From Tritrichomonas musculus (Eukaryota > Parabasalia > Tritrichomonadida > Tritrichomonadidae), in contig JAPFFF010000005.1 of NCBI GenBank assembly GCA_039105265.1, positions 4,139,501-4,203,500 of the forward strand: DNA of 64,000 bases, in the 5' to 3' direction. This document shows positions 38,438 through 49,539 of this stretch, one piece after another (within the stretch, counting starts at the first letter, position 1; the number at the start of each line of letters is the position of its first letter). The notes beneath the pieces are model-generated. The model had not been told where the DNA came from. It saw nothing but the letters and a program-made list of their open reading frames with translations, and made no database searches. The position numbers and the translations under genes are program-made.

Positions 38438-39570
38438 AATTGACTAACTTTTTGATAATTATTTGCTTATCACAAAAAATTGTAAGTTGAGAGCAATATA
38501 AATAAGTTTCATTAGAGGCTTTCAATTTTTCATAAAATATAATGACCTTTTAGTGAAAAAAATTATAACGTAATTTTGAGGTGAAGTTACGAAAATTTCT
38601 GGTATTTTTTAATAATATTAATACATATTATCTTATTACAGAATTAAATGCTATTTATGATAATTTCGCTAATACTTTTTCCAGATTTTTAGCTATAAAT
38701 CAATTTTTAAAATTGAATTGTTTATATCTTATTTTAATTTCAATTTTATCTTAATAAAAAAATTATATTTACTCATATTAATAAATAATTTAATTATTAT
38801 TAATTTATATATAGATGAAAATATAATATTAAGATCTTCGACTAAGAATTATAAATCAAATAATGATTTTTTATGATATAACTAACCATCATCATATTAT
38901 AAGCATGATTTGTTCGGTGAATTATTGATAAATATTAAAATAAATACTTATTGTGATGATGATACCAAAATAAAAACAAATGAAATTATTGGGATATTTG
39001 TGAAGTTTACATCATTAACGTATTTAGAATTATATTCAATATTAAACCTCAATCCTAGCTAAAATTGTAAAAAAATTTTTTAAAATTATTTTGATATGTT
39101 TGCCAGCACCAGATAAATTAAGAGATAAACTATAGTTATCCCTTTGGTCTTTAATATAGAAGTATATTTCTCTTTAAATTGAAAAACATTTTTTAGAATT
39201 TTGACCAAAAACGCATTTATTGAATAGCTTTCTTATTAAAAAATAGAGATCATCTATATACAAATGCAATTTATTGTTTTGAATAATGACATTTTGAAAT
39301 ATCAAAACAATTTCAATTTTTTTTGATTAAATCTGAAAAAAAGTATATGATATGAAAAGGTAACAACACCATAATACTATATTTTTAATTTATTTTTAAT
39401 TTTGTTGATTATCATTCCCAAAAAAGTTCATTTAAAATTACGTAGTCTCACCTCTCGTAATTTATGAAAAACATTTTGATTTCATTTTTGTTTTATAAAA
39501 AGGCAAATTTAATCCTGAATAGTAGGCTGACTTTCTGCGTTTAATTTCCTGTTATTCACGAACAAGAAAT
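38438..39570. other. Intergenic, very AT-rich, 1.1 kb
   Basis: No coding potential in any frame and no recognisable RNA gene or repeat. Confidence 0.6.
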
Positions 39571-42465
39571 TTAAAAGTAAAATTGATTTTTTATATTAGG
39601 TTTCATGCGAGTTTTAAGTTCAGATATTAATTTGGACTTCAGTTTTTGGTCATAATTATCTTTTAGATATGTATAAATTAATACAATAATTTTCAAATTA
39701 ACTTTTCTTATTTCAGAACTTTCTTGTTTTTTATTTTTTTTCACTTTTTCGTTATTAAGCATAGCTATTAATGCATTTGGATCTTTTGCAAGCGAATCTT
39801 CTGCATAAAAATTATATTTGAGAAAAAGATAAATGACATTTACGGCTTTAACTTCAATGGCATAATCAAATAAGCATATAGAATTATCTAATAAACGAAC
39901 TTCTTTATCCGAATTTCCATTATTAATTAATATTTTGATGAAAAGCCCATTTCTAGTATCAATCAAATATTTCCACAGTATACCTGCATATTCGGTACCT
40001 GGGGAAACATCAATACCATTATTAATATAACATTTTAGTGCACTCGAGATTTCATCTCTTTGTTGATATCCAAAAAAATAAACTGGATTATTAGTATTAT
40101 TTCTTTTTGCTAAGTTAAAGAGCGGATTTATTGAATTATTTTCATAATCCTTTTTGTTTATTTGCTTATATCTTGAATAACCATAAAAGCTTCTGGTATT
40201 GTTAACAGATTCGTTATCCTTTAGAATTTCGTTTTCATCTTCATTTTTCATGTGTTCAATTATCCACTCTTTATTAAGTCCATTATTACATAAAATAGTT
40301 GCTGTTCTCGATTGAGCAGAGAACATTTTAATTACAAGCTTGATCATTGTCATTATATCTTGATAATTTTTTTCTTCATCTTCATTTTGACATTGATAAT
40401 TAAAAATGTTAAATGTGCTTTTAGCCACATTTTCATTTTCTCCTTCTTTTGATCCTTCATTGTTGAATTCAGATATGGGCATTGAAACCTCACATTCATT
40501 TTCAAAAGAAGGATTTTGCTGATCTTTTTGATTAATTTCTTCAGTTGCATCTTTATTAAATAGTTTATTTGCTTCTTTAAAGAGAAGTGAAAATCCTTGA
40601 TTAATTTGATATGGTGGCTGTAGACAAAGAAATTTGTATGCATAATCATACATTCCTTTTCTTAAACAAGCTTCGTAAAAAGGGAAGAGCAGAAATTGGA
40701 AAGAGCTAATATTTTTCATTTTATGATCAACGATAAAATAAAATGGAAACTTCTTTTCAATTAAGAAACAAGCAGAAATAGTTTGAAAAGTGTTTTTCCT
40801 TTGTGAAAGAATGCTTAAATAACCATAAAAAGTATCCATCAGTCTCTGTTTTTCTAAGTATTCATCATTATTTTCATCGTATTTTTTCTTGCGCTGGACA
40901 TTTTGATTCTTATCATCAGTTATGCTTTCAGCGAGCTTTTCAAAACTGCCACTTTCGAAAAAGTCGATATCATTGTTGTTCATAATTTTGTTTATCAACG
41001 GAATTGTAATTGAATCGGCATATAATATAGCACATCTAAAGAATTCAATTTGATTATCGGTAAGTTCGTCATCTTTAATAATTTTGAAATTAATCTGATC
41101 GAGAAAATAAATTGCATTATTAATAGATATATCTTCGCCAAATATATCAAAAAGCGAGTTTATTGATTTACACAAAATATAATTTTGGAATAAAAACTTG
41201 GACATTTTGATTGCAGGTAATGATTTTTGAATCCATTGATTTTTGATGGCTTCAATATTAGGCGGTTTTCGGTGTTGAAGCATAAATGGAAAACGATCAT
41301 TTGTAACAATTCTATCTAATAGTTCTTGAAATTTAATTTGTTCAATAGAACAAATAAATAATTTGTCAATTGAATCTGGGGTAGAAACTGATAACAAATA
41401 ACGTAAAATATCGACATGACTCTTTTTAATTGCAGCTATATAAGCCGAAATAGGCAAGCATTGCTCTTTTTCTAATTTAGCTTCAAGTTTCTGGTCTTCA
41501 TCATATTCTTCTTCTTCATCAATATTTTCTTCTTCACTGTCATTATCTTTTTTGCTTTTCCTTTTCTTCCCTTTGGTTCTTGTAGGCATAAATTCTTCTT
41601 CTTCTTTCTTTTTTCTTTCTTTTTTCTTTGGTGATTTTTTCTTACAACCATCGCTGTTTGTCGGTGGTTTATAGTTTATATAAGCATCTGCTAAAATTTT
41701 TACACATGCTAATGAACCTTTTTGGCATCCTTCTGCTAATGCTGAAGATAATGTTGTTCGATTTAAATCGCCTTGCTCAAGAAAGTAACTGACACATTTT
41801 GGTTGACCACCAATAGCAGCTGAAATAATTGGGTGTTTATATTCTTTCATTTTTTTCAGAAGATTAGGATCTACTTCTTTAAAAAAGTTGAGTACATCAA
41901 TGTTGCCATTAAAAGCTGCTTTATTTACACTAGAATACGTATCCTCAGGACTAATTATCGGACAACCATGAGCCCATAAATATTTCACTACATCAACATT
42001 GCCAAAATAAGATGCAATGTTAAGAGGCCTGAGGTGATCTTTGTTGACTAAATCGCATGTTGATTGATCAAAAAGGGTCCGCATAACATTAAATGAACCA
42101 CCTGCGCAAGCAAAGTGAAATGCATCTGCTTTGTCTACGTCTGGTAGTCCTAAGATGAAATCAACTATTTTTTCTGCATTAAAAAAAGCTGCAAAGCAAA
42201 GAGCAGTTGGTCCTGTAAGCTCATCAAAAAAAGGTTGATATAGATAATTTGAAAGATACATTCTTTCACGAGCATGAGGAAAATTCCCATCCCAGTTAAA
42301 TTCTGGATCAGAAACAAGATCTATAAACTTATCCAAGTCATCTTTTATAATTAAAGGGATAGCTTTTTGTGAAAAAGCGTCTGCTTCTATAGCACATTCT
42401 TGGGTTGGATTAATATCATCGTCGTTATTCTGGATAAGAACATTGTATTGAAAAATATTCATCAT
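39571..42465 (-). CDS. Ankyrin-repeat protein with basic/acidic linker
   Basis: Starts at the ATG at 42465 (a TTG at 42480 is in frame but unlikely). The protein has 964 residues. Ankyrin-like units span about residues 70-270 (GPTALCFAAFFNAEKIVDFIL, AFHFACAGGSFNVMRTLF, RPLNIASYFGNVDVVKYLWAHG, VNKAAFNGNIDVLNFF). A strongly basic then acidic linker (KKKSPKKKERKKKEEEE ... SEEENIDEEEEYDED) lies near 275-335 and could be a nuclear signal. The long C-terminal part is helical with further degenerate ankyrin units. Trichomonad genomes hold many such proteins; no specific partner can be inferred. Confidence 0.88.
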   Translation of the reverse strand: MMNIFQYNVLIQNNDDDINPTQECAIEADAFSQKAIPLIIKDDLDKFIDLVSDPEFNWDGNFPHARERMYLSNYLYQPFFDELTGPTALCFAAFFNAEKIVDFILGLPDVDKADAFHFACAGGSFNVMRTLFDQSTCDLVNKDHLRPLNIASYFGNVDVVKYLWAHGCPIISPEDTYSSVNKAAFNGNIDVLNFFKEVDPNLLKKMKEYKHPIISAAIGGQPKCVSYFLEQGDLNRTTLSSALAEGCQKGSLACVKILADAYINYKPPTNSDGCKKKSPKKKERKKKEEEEFMPTRTKGKKRKSKKDNDSEEENIDEEEEYDEDQKLEAKLEKEQCLPISAYIAAIKKSHVDILRYLLSVSTPDSIDKLFICSIEQIKFQELLDRIVTNDRFPFMLQHRKPPNIEAIKNQWIQKSLPAIKMSKFLFQNYILCKSINSLFDIFGEDISINNAIYFLDQINFKIIKDDELTDNQIEFFRCAILYADSITIPLINKIMNNNDIDFFESGSFEKLAESITDDKNQNVQRKKKYDENNDEYLEKQRLMDTFYGYLSILSQRKNTFQTISACFLIEKKFPFYFIVDHKMKNISSFQFLLFPFYEACLRKGMYDYAYKFLCLQPPYQINQGFSLLFKEANKLFNKDATEEINQKDQQNPSFENECEVSMPISEFNNEGSKEGENENVAKSTFNIFNYQCQNEDEEKNYQDIMTMIKLVIKMFSAQSRTATILCNNGLNKEWIIEHMKNEDENEILKDNESVNNTRSFYGYSRYKQINKKDYENNSINPLFNLAKRNNTNNPVYFFGYQQRDEISSALKCYINNGIDVSPGTEYAGILWKYLIDTRNGLFIKILINNGNSDKEVRLLDNSICLFDYAIEVKAVNVIYLFLKYNFYAEDSLAKDPNALIAMLNNEKVKKNKKQESSEIRKVNLKIIVLIYTYLKDNYDQKLKSKLISELKTRMKPNIKNQFYF

Positions 42466-42700
42466 TATGAAATGAAGCAAACAGTAAAAAGTGAAGAAAA
42501 TTTACTTCATTTTTTGGAATTCAATGAATTGAATTTTGAATGACTAACGTTTAATTATTCTTCTTGTTAGCTATATTTGACCATATATTGACCTTTAAAA
42601 GGTCCGATTTGAAATGCATAACTGTATCTAAAAAAATTCTTGTTTAAAATATATAAATTTATTTATTTTATTATACCATTTTTTTCAACAAAATTTGATT

Positions 42701-44149
42701 TCATTTAAGAACGTATTCAGGAACATCGCCTGTTTCAAAAATTATATCATATAGCATTTTCTGAAGAGATGGGCATGGATCATTATCTTTAAATACAGTA
42801 TAAGCATTTCCAATATCAATCATGCAAGAAATTACTGAGCCACTTAATCCGTCAAATTTTTCCAAAAATGGAATGATTTGAAGTAAAATTTCAGATTTCA
42901 TTCTATCATTACATTTAATGTAAGATTCATTCAACATTCTAACAATTTGTTTCAAAGCTCCATTATCATTATCAAAACTATCAATTTCTTCACTTTCATA
43001 ATCTGAACTACTTAATTTATTAACTAATTCTTTAATATTATGAAAAAGTTGTAAATATTCACTACTATCATCATAAACAAATTTAGGAAGCTTTTTAACT
43101 TTATCAATGAAAGGACCTTGTAATCCAGATTGAATTGCTGGCAAAACTCGTTGAATTGTTGGAAGAATATCATCACTCACAATTCTTAAATATGATGGAA
43201 CCCATTTCCGAAGGCCAGAATCTTCATCTTCTTCATCATAATCCGAAAGTATAAATTCGGTATAACGTAGAATTGCAGTATCAAGTTCATTCTTTAGATC
43301 AAGGTCTTCTTTTTCATTTTTCAATGATAACAAATGTATAAAGTGAACTGCAAAAATAATATCATTTGTTTTTAAATAAATATATTTAGCGCTCACAGAA
43401 AATTTGTCATTAAGAAGCCCCCAGAAAATTTTGTTGTCTAGTGATGATGGTTCAAATGAACGAGCTGTGATTCCAAGCGAAAGTGTTATTTCTTGAGCCG
43501 TATCTAATAGATTTTGTGGAGTAGTTTTTTTATGATTTATAAAGTTTGATAACAAAATAGATAATAAATAACTATCGCATTTAATTATGCGTTGGTCGAT
43601 AAATTTGCAAAATTCAGTATCAAATTGAGTCGATGAATTTTGATACTCTTGATTAATTTGAGAAATCCATTTTTCAGTTGTCTCCATTTCATAATAGCTA
43701 GTTATATGATTTGATATCGACTCACTTCCACCGTTTTTAATATATTTTCCCTGAAAATTATCTGGTGATTCGAATAGGTCGCAAACTAATTCTATTAAAA
43801 TATTATCATTTGATTGAGGGCGAACATATTTAATCAATTTTGATATCTGATCTCTGATATTTTTATTTAAAGGTGTAAAGAAACAAAGTTTAATTAAATT
43901 AAAACAAAGAAAACAAAAATCTGATGACTCGTTTTGTGTTTCTTTAACTATATCGGAATACTTGTTGCATGCCTCTCTAACCTTTAATGGATCTTTTAAT
44001 GGATCTTCAAGTAATATATTAAAAATTTGACCATACTCTGTCGCTAACTTTATAAAATCATCATCAATTTCATTTGAAACTATGCTTATTGGCTTATTTG
44101 GATCTTCTGTATCAATTTGTAAAAGATTGCCATTATTTAACCAGGTCAT
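42701..44149 (-). CDS. Unknown helical protein, 482 residues
   Basis: I do not recognise it. It is predicted almost entirely helical, with acidic segments (LSDYDEEDEDSG near 308; SSDYESEEIDSFDNDNG near 390), no signal peptide and no membrane span. The alternation of helices and lack of repeats suggest an alpha-solenoid, for example a nucleoporin or a complex scaffold, but nothing decides it. It is followed downstream on the same strand by the ankyrin gene. Its start faces the GTPase gene across 600 bp. Confidence 0.75.
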   Translation of the reverse strand: MTWLNNGNLLQIDTEDPNKPISIVSNEIDDDFIKLATEYGQIFNILLEDPLKDPLKVREACNKYSDIVKETQNESSDFCFLCFNLIKLCFFTPLNKNIRDQISKLIKYVRPQSNDNILIELVCDLFESPDNFQGKYIKNGGSESISNHITSYYEMETTEKWISQINQEYQNSSTQFDTEFCKFIDQRIIKCDSYLLSILLSNFINHKKTTPQNLLDTAQEITLSLGITARSFEPSSLDNKIFWGLLNDKFSVSAKYIYLKTNDIIFAVHFIHLLSLKNEKEDLDLKNELDTAILRYTEFILSDYDEEDEDSGLRKWVPSYLRIVSDDILPTIQRVLPAIQSGLQGPFIDKVKKLPKFVYDDSSEYLQLFHNIKELVNKLSSSDYESEEIDSFDNDNGALKQIVRMLNESYIKCNDRMKSEILLQIIPFLEKFDGLSGSVISCMIDIGNAYTVFKDNDPCPSLQKMLYDIIFETGDVPEYVLK

Positions 44150-44749
44150 TATAATTCAAGTTTGTTTGAATGATGATTTTTTTGTTTATTTTTAACAAAG
44201 CTTTATCCATAATAATAAATGATTTATTAAATAATTTTATACATTTAATGATTATATTAATATTTTAATATGTAATATTGGATTCAAATAAACTAATTAT
44301 TTAATAAATGAAAAGAAAAGCACAGATTTAAATTTTGATAACATTTTTTAATTTTGGATAGTTTATTTTTTCTTTTGAAATTTTTATTGCTATTTATTTA
44401 AATTAATTTTATTAATAACATAAATTTTTATGCTTTTATATAATTATTATATTGCTATATTAATATTAATTAAATTTTCTTTTTTCAGAATAAATACAAA
44501 AATAGTGTACAATCATATTTCTTTTAATTATAGAACGAACTTTTTCAAAAAAATGTTAAATGGTCGTTAAAAAATTAATTCCATAATATCTTTATGTTAA
44601 GCTCTTATCATGATGAATATAAAATAAATTAACAATTATATTATGACTGTTAAATATCATAAAATAATAAAAACATAAAATGTAATTTGTTTTACGCAGA
44701 AAAAAGGTTTTAAAAGAATCATTATTACGACCAAGATTTTATATTCTAA
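44150..44749. other. Divergent intergenic region
   Basis: 600 bp of very AT-rich sequence between two divergent starts. No M3-like box stands close to either ATG. Nothing else supported. Confidence 0.6.
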
Positions 44750-45880
44750 ATGGGAAGACATAGAACAGCGCGTGCAAAAGATAAACTTATAAGAGATCCA
44801 AAAAGGAAGCTTAGTAATAAAAGGAATCGTGACCTCCGATTGAAAGCAAAACGTCAAAATTATCAAAAATCAATTACGCAAAAAGCAAAAGCCAATCAAA
44901 CATTTCTTGAAACTAATTATCCTTCTTTATATAAAAAGCCAGTAGAAATGGAACGTGTTGGAAAACAAGTAAATCCTAAATACATCGAAAGAGTCAAAAA
45001 TGCTCAAATGACTTATGACTCTTTATTAAATACCGTTGATAATACTCAAGCACTTATTGAAATTTTAGATGCTCGTGATCCATATTCTTTTAGATTTCTT
45101 GACATTGAAGGAGAAGCAGCAACTGTCAAAAAGCCATTATTGTTTTTAATAAATAAGATTGATTTAGTTCCAGCAGATGACGTTAAAAAATGGATTTCTG
45201 CTCTATCTCAAACAGCACCTACAATTGCAGTTTCATTATTAAATCCTGAATCATGCATTGAACTAATCAATTCTACTATTTCCAGTGTTGCACCAGAAGT
45301 TGAGAAGATTGCTGTTGTTGGAGCCCCTGGAGTAGGGAAAACAACATTATGTAATTTGAATAAAGAAAAATTTGTTGATTCAGAAAAATGGCTTTGGACT
45401 CTTTGTGGAAATAGCCTTGGATTGACAAATTCTGTTCCTTGGAGAGGTCGTGTTAGGGAGTTCGTTGTTGAAACTTTTGAGCGAATGACAAATGATGTTA
45501 TATACCAGCTTATCGATATGGACAAGAGCAAAGAAAATTCAATTGGAAACTTATTTGCTGATTTTGCAAAGAAAAATAGACTTTCTAAACAAGAAGTTCC
45601 CGAACTCTTTATGAAAAAATTTGTTGAAAATGAATGGAAATGGTATGCAGAAGCTCCAGAAGTAGCAGAAAGTGAAATTAGCGAACTTCAATTGAAAGCA
45701 TTATCATCTTGTTCAAACACTAATGAAACTGAATATATAACCCTTGGCCAAGGCACTACCGTTCAAATAGATAAGAAAGCTCAGACATTTGAGCTTCCAT
45801 CTGATGATGAACAAAGTGATGATGACGACGGTACAGAAGAAGAGGAGGAAGAAGAAAGAAATGAAGATAACGATAATTGA
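44750..45880 (+). CDS. Circularly permuted nucleolar GTPase (GNL3/Nug1-like)
   Basis: This 376-residue protein begins with a Lys/Arg-rich region (residues 1-50) typical of nucleolar targeting and rRNA contact. The permuted order then follows: DARDP (107-111), G4 NKIDLV (135-140), then G1 GAPGVGKTTL (191-200). The family is GNL3/nucleostemin, Nug1 and Nog2, which assist large-subunit export. I find no G3 DxPG after G1 (the segment reads WLWTLCGNSLGLTNSVPW), so the switch region is degenerate and hydrolysis may be impaired. It ends in an acidic tail (SDDEQSDDDDGTEEEEEEE). Confidence 0.8.
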   Translation: MGRHRTARAKDKLIRDPKRKLSNKRNRDLRLKAKRQNYQKSITQKAKANQTFLETNYPSLYKKPVEMERVGKQVNPKYIERVKNAQMTYDSLLNTVDNTQALIEILDARDPYSFRFLDIEGEAATVKKPLLFLINKIDLVPADDVKKWISALSQTAPTIAVSLLNPESCIELINSTISSVAPEVEKIAVVGAPGVGKTTLCNLNKEKFVDSEKWLWTLCGNSLGLTNSVPWRGRVREFVVETFERMTNDVIYQLIDMDKSKENSIGNLFADFAKKNRLSKQEVPELFMKKFVENEWKWYAEAPEVAESEISELQLKALSSCSNTNETEYITLGQGTTVQIDKKAQTFELPSDDEQSDDDDGTEEEEEEERNEDNDN

Positions 45881-46242
45881 AAACCTTATATTTATTTTAT
45901 ATTATTGATTTCTTTTTTTTCATAATAAATTAGAATATTTGAGAAAAAGCTATGATTTATTACAGATTTAGCGCTATATTGTTTAATTTAATGGCTAATA
46001 TGCATGATGCAGCTTTTGTTTTTATTAATATTTAGGCTTAACGTATTTTAAAGTAAATTTCTCTATTTGTGAAACTTATGAATCTCAAAATTGAACCTCA
46101 TAAATATATTGGTTTAAAATCAAGTATTAATGCATTTATTCTTTTATAGTATTAATATCATTAATTTATCTTATCATTTTTTACAAAGAGAAATTTTGGA
46201 TGAATATAAATTTAAACGTCCATTAATTTATAGATTCAACAA
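45881..46242. other. Intergenic, AT-rich
   Basis: The 5' flank of the cyclin gene, with TAAACGTCC at about 46211 and TCAACA just before the ATG. No gene seen. Confidence 0.6.
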
Positions 46243-47250
46243 ATGAATTTTATTCAATTCAAGCCTGTTCATCAAAAAAAGCCTGTTGCATCTGGAAAGC
46301 AGATCCGTGTGCCTTTTCAAGAAATATTAAATGCAGTACCAAAAAGTGTTTCGCAAAAAAATTCAATTGGAAATGAAAATATACCAACAGTTATAGATGA
46401 AAGACCGGCATTCATCCCATTTCATCATATAGAATATCCGATTGGTTATGAAGATGATCCAGGCGATGTCACTGAATACGAGCATATTATTTATAGATCA
46501 ATGAGACAAAGAGAATTAAAGGTCGAGCCGGCTCTCGTTACACAAACAGAAATTACGCCAAATGATAGATGCATTCTAATTGATAATTTATGTAGACTTC
46601 ATTATAAAGCGCAATTAACGACAATAACTTTTTACAGATGCGTTGGAATTCTTGATCATCTTACAAACAAGATTCTGATATCTCCATACAAGTATTTATT
46701 ATATGGTTATACAGCAATGTTTATTGCCTCTAAATATGAAGACGTTATCCCACTGAGGCTCAAAGATGCTGTAGAAATATCAGGTAATCAGTTTACTATC
46801 GACGACATCAAAGAAGCAGAAATATATTTATGCTCAGTTATTGATTTTGATTTTACTTTTCCAACTGCTATTTTCTTTGAAACTATTTTCCTCCGGTTGT
46901 GCGGATCACAATTAACATCAGAGTTTTTCCTTTTGACAAGATATATTATGGAGTTATGTATGATAACTGTTGACTTTATTAGTGTTCATGAATCTGCAAT
47001 TGCTGCAGCTGCTGTAATGGCAGCCAGAACCCTTTTTGGTATGGAATCATGGACAGAAGAACTTGCGGGATATTCGCAATATTCATTCCAAGATTTATGT
47101 CCTTATGTGAAGAAAATTCATCAAATGCTTCTTCATAAAGAAAACTATGAAAATTCTTTTATTAAGAAAAAATATTCAACATCCTTGTTCAAGAATGTTG
47201 CAAATGTTCAAGTTCCTGAAAATCTCCCATTCCCATTTCAATATTTTTAA
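46243..47250 (+). CDS. A/B-type cyclin
   Basis: The protein has 335 residues. The cyclin box starts near residue 105 (NDRCILIDNLCRLHYKAQLTT, equivalent of MRxxLVDWL), with YLLYGYTAMFIASKYEDVIP (about 146-165, the ASKYE block of mitotic cyclins). The C-terminal cyclin fold (TAIFFETIFLRLC ... SAIAAAAVMAAR) spans about 205-300 and ends in KKYSTSLFKNVA. It would activate a Cdc2-like kinase. The N-terminus lacks an obvious RxxL destruction box, so its turnover is unclear. Upstream basic region RVPFQEILNAVPK may carry a docking motif. Mitotic A/B assignment is by motif. Confidence 0.92.
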   Translation: MNFIQFKPVHQKKPVASGKQIRVPFQEILNAVPKSVSQKNSIGNENIPTVIDERPAFIPFHHIEYPIGYEDDPGDVTEYEHIIYRSMRQRELKVEPALVTQTEITPNDRCILIDNLCRLHYKAQLTTITFYRCVGILDHLTNKILISPYKYLLYGYTAMFIASKYEDVIPLRLKDAVEISGNQFTIDDIKEAEIYLCSVIDFDFTFPTAIFFETIFLRLCGSQLTSEFFLLTRYIMELCMITVDFISVHESAIAAAAVMAARTLFGMESWTEELAGYSQYSFQDLCPYVKKIHQMLLHKENYENSFIKKKYSTSLFKNVANVQVPENLPFPFQYF

Positions 47251-47480
47251 TGAAAAAATACCCTCTGTTTCTAAAGCACGCAATATATCGTATCTTAATA
47301 AAGTTGATTTTATATTAATTTTTTTTTACCATAAATAATAATTCACTTTAAAAATTATTTGAAGTTTTATCCATTGATCGATGTTTATTCATCAGTAAAA
47401 ATGTGAATGAAATCATAAGGTTTCACATGGAAAAAAAAAAAAAAAAGAAATTTTGAGATTGTGTAAAAAAGTGAAATTTA

Positions 47481-48812
47481 ATGTTAAATTATAAAATTGC
47501 AAAAGATGAGCCTATAAGCAAGGAATCCGATAGCAGAGAAACCCCTGATGATGAAATCAATTTTTTTATATCGAATTCAACAAAAAACGATTTAAATATT
47601 TGGATAGATTTGATTGAAAAATTTGATGATAATCAACCTCAATTTGGATACAAAGTTGACGAGATTCTTATACAAAATTCCATCAAAACAATTCAAATAT
47701 CAGATGAATCTATTCAAAAATGTATTTTGCAATTTATTTATCGTATCCTTCAAAACTCAAAATATACAAGAGACCTCTTTGATAATTTGCAATTGCATAT
47801 TATGATATGCTCTATTTTATCAGAATCAGCTTCGGACTCTTTAAAATTTATATCTTTTAATATACTTGACACATATCTAAATTCAATTAATGAAGATGAT
47901 AATGTGGCTATTCAATGGGCTGATATCATATTAAAAAAAATAAATCCATTAATTATTGATTCTAATCAAAACAAAAATACAATTTTGTCAACGATTTTAT
48001 CCATCTCTACTTTTTTACTTGAAAAGGGAACATTTTCTGTTGAAGAAATGCATCAGTATTTTATCTTTTATTCAACTCTTATTCCAAATCTTAGTGTAGT
48101 TGACCTTTATTATGGGATACATAATCTTGAAATCATTCTCCGTCGATATCCATGCTTTTATAAACAACTAGAAACATCGTATCCACAAGCAATAGACTTT
48201 ATTTATTCAACTCTTTCTATTCAATTTCCAGATATTGTAATATCATCACTCAATATCTTATCTCCATCAATACCCTCCAATCTAGATTATTTCCTAAATC
48301 GTACTGTTTGTTTTGAGAATGAAAAGTATTCATTCATTCAATTATGTTTAAAGCAAATTCAAAATAACGATAATATGAAGCTAGCTTTTACAATAACCAA
48401 ATGCTTAATTGAAATTTGCTCCATATCACCTGAAGCATGCAACCAAGTTGTTAAGGCTGGCTTTTTAAGGTGTAATGATTTGTTTCGATATGGTTTTACT
48501 GTACAAAAAAATTTGATTCAAATTGTCAGGCAAGTTGTTCAGAAAATACCTGTTACATTTGATAAATATACTGTTTCATTCATTTCAAATCTCTTGAATT
48601 CTTACATTTCGAGTGATGATCCCTTTTGCATTATAGGAGTTTTAGACATAGTAATTGCTTTACTAAAAACTAAATTTATTTTCGATCAGCAATTAATTGA
48701 AGATATATCTCAGTTGATAAATCAAGCAAGTGATGAAAGCATTCCAGAAATAGTTGATAAAGCTTCGTTTATCATCAAAGAAATAAATGATCATGAGAAT
48801 CAAGTGCAGTAA
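47481..48812 (+). CDS. Unknown armadillo/HEAT-like helical protein
   Basis: 443 residues of regular helix pairs (ISFNILDTYLNSINEDD; LNSYISSDDPFCIIGVLDIVIALL) without signal or membrane segments. The repeat spacing of roughly 40 residues is compatible with ARM/HEAT units, as in importin-alpha-like or phosphatase-regulatory proteins, but the binding groove residues of importin alpha are not visible. The stop codon sits in CAGTAAGTATA, which looks like a splice donor; no trichomonad acceptor (ACTAAC...ACAG) follows in the next 700 bp, so I keep the stop. Confidence 0.7.
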   Translation: MLNYKIAKDEPISKESDSRETPDDEINFFISNSTKNDLNIWIDLIEKFDDNQPQFGYKVDEILIQNSIKTIQISDESIQKCILQFIYRILQNSKYTRDLFDNLQLHIMICSILSESASDSLKFISFNILDTYLNSINEDDNVAIQWADIILKKINPLIIDSNQNKNTILSTILSISTFLLEKGTFSVEEMHQYFIFYSTLIPNLSVVDLYYGIHNLEIILRRYPCFYKQLETSYPQAIDFIYSTLSIQFPDIVISSLNILSPSIPSNLDYFLNRTVCFENEKYSFIQLCLKQIQNNDNMKLAFTITKCLIEICSISPEACNQVVKAGFLRCNDLFRYGFTVQKNLIQIVRQVVQKIPVTFDKYTVSFISNLLNSYISSDDPFCIIGVLDIVIALLKTKFIFDQQLIEDISQLINQASDESIPEIVDKASFIIKEINDHENQVQ

Positions 48813-49539
48813 GTATATAATAATTTAAATGGGCTGATTTACCAAATGATTTGTGATTAATTAGTTATGCAATTTGCTTATGATCATTGTCATTACGGCT
48901 CCATAACAAATTACAACGAATAATATCGCCTGTTTAAATAATTTCTATTGTTGATATATTTAAATAAAACATGATATTCAAAACTTCCAATTAATGTTTA
49001 GCCCTTATTACAAATTGAAAAGATAGAAAACTTTAAAAAACGTAGATAATGATTATTTTACTTTTTTACCAAATAAATGTTGTTATTTAGCACATAAATA
49101 TCAATAAAACATTGCAATTATATAATATCTATTCCAATCTACTTAATAATATAACTAAACAGATTAAAATGAAAACATTTATTTAGTCCAAATTTAAATT
49201 TTTCATTGCTATTGCTAATAAGTATGGTAAAATCCTCAAAATTAAAGTATTCAAAAGAGCTATTTAAGCCATAATCGAAATTTTTTTTATGTAAAAAAAA
49301 AATAAAGATCGTTTATTTCTGATAAACACAGGTCTTTTTGAAAAGAATTTTTTGTAAAAATAATTGAAAAATTGAAATTATTAGTTTTTATTTTTTTTTA
49401 ATAAAATATCTAATTTTTGAAATTAGATCATATTTATGAACAAAATTCATTTCAGTATTTAATAAATAAAATGGTCAATTTTTTCAATGGATATTTTATG
49501 TGGTTTTATCAAAAAAAAATTGAGTAATCAAATATAAAA
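48813..49539. other. Intergenic, AT-rich, 0.7 kb
   Basis: No open frame or RNA gene. A CGTTTAT heptamer occurs at about 49310, 230 bp before the next ATG, probably too far to be its core promoter. TCAAAT lies 9 nt before that ATG. Confidence 0.55.

Noticed and set aside
48803-48815. CAGTAAGTATA as a splice donor extending the helical protein
   Set aside because: No trichomonad-type branch/acceptor (ACTAAC...ACAG) follows, and downstream frames are not coding.
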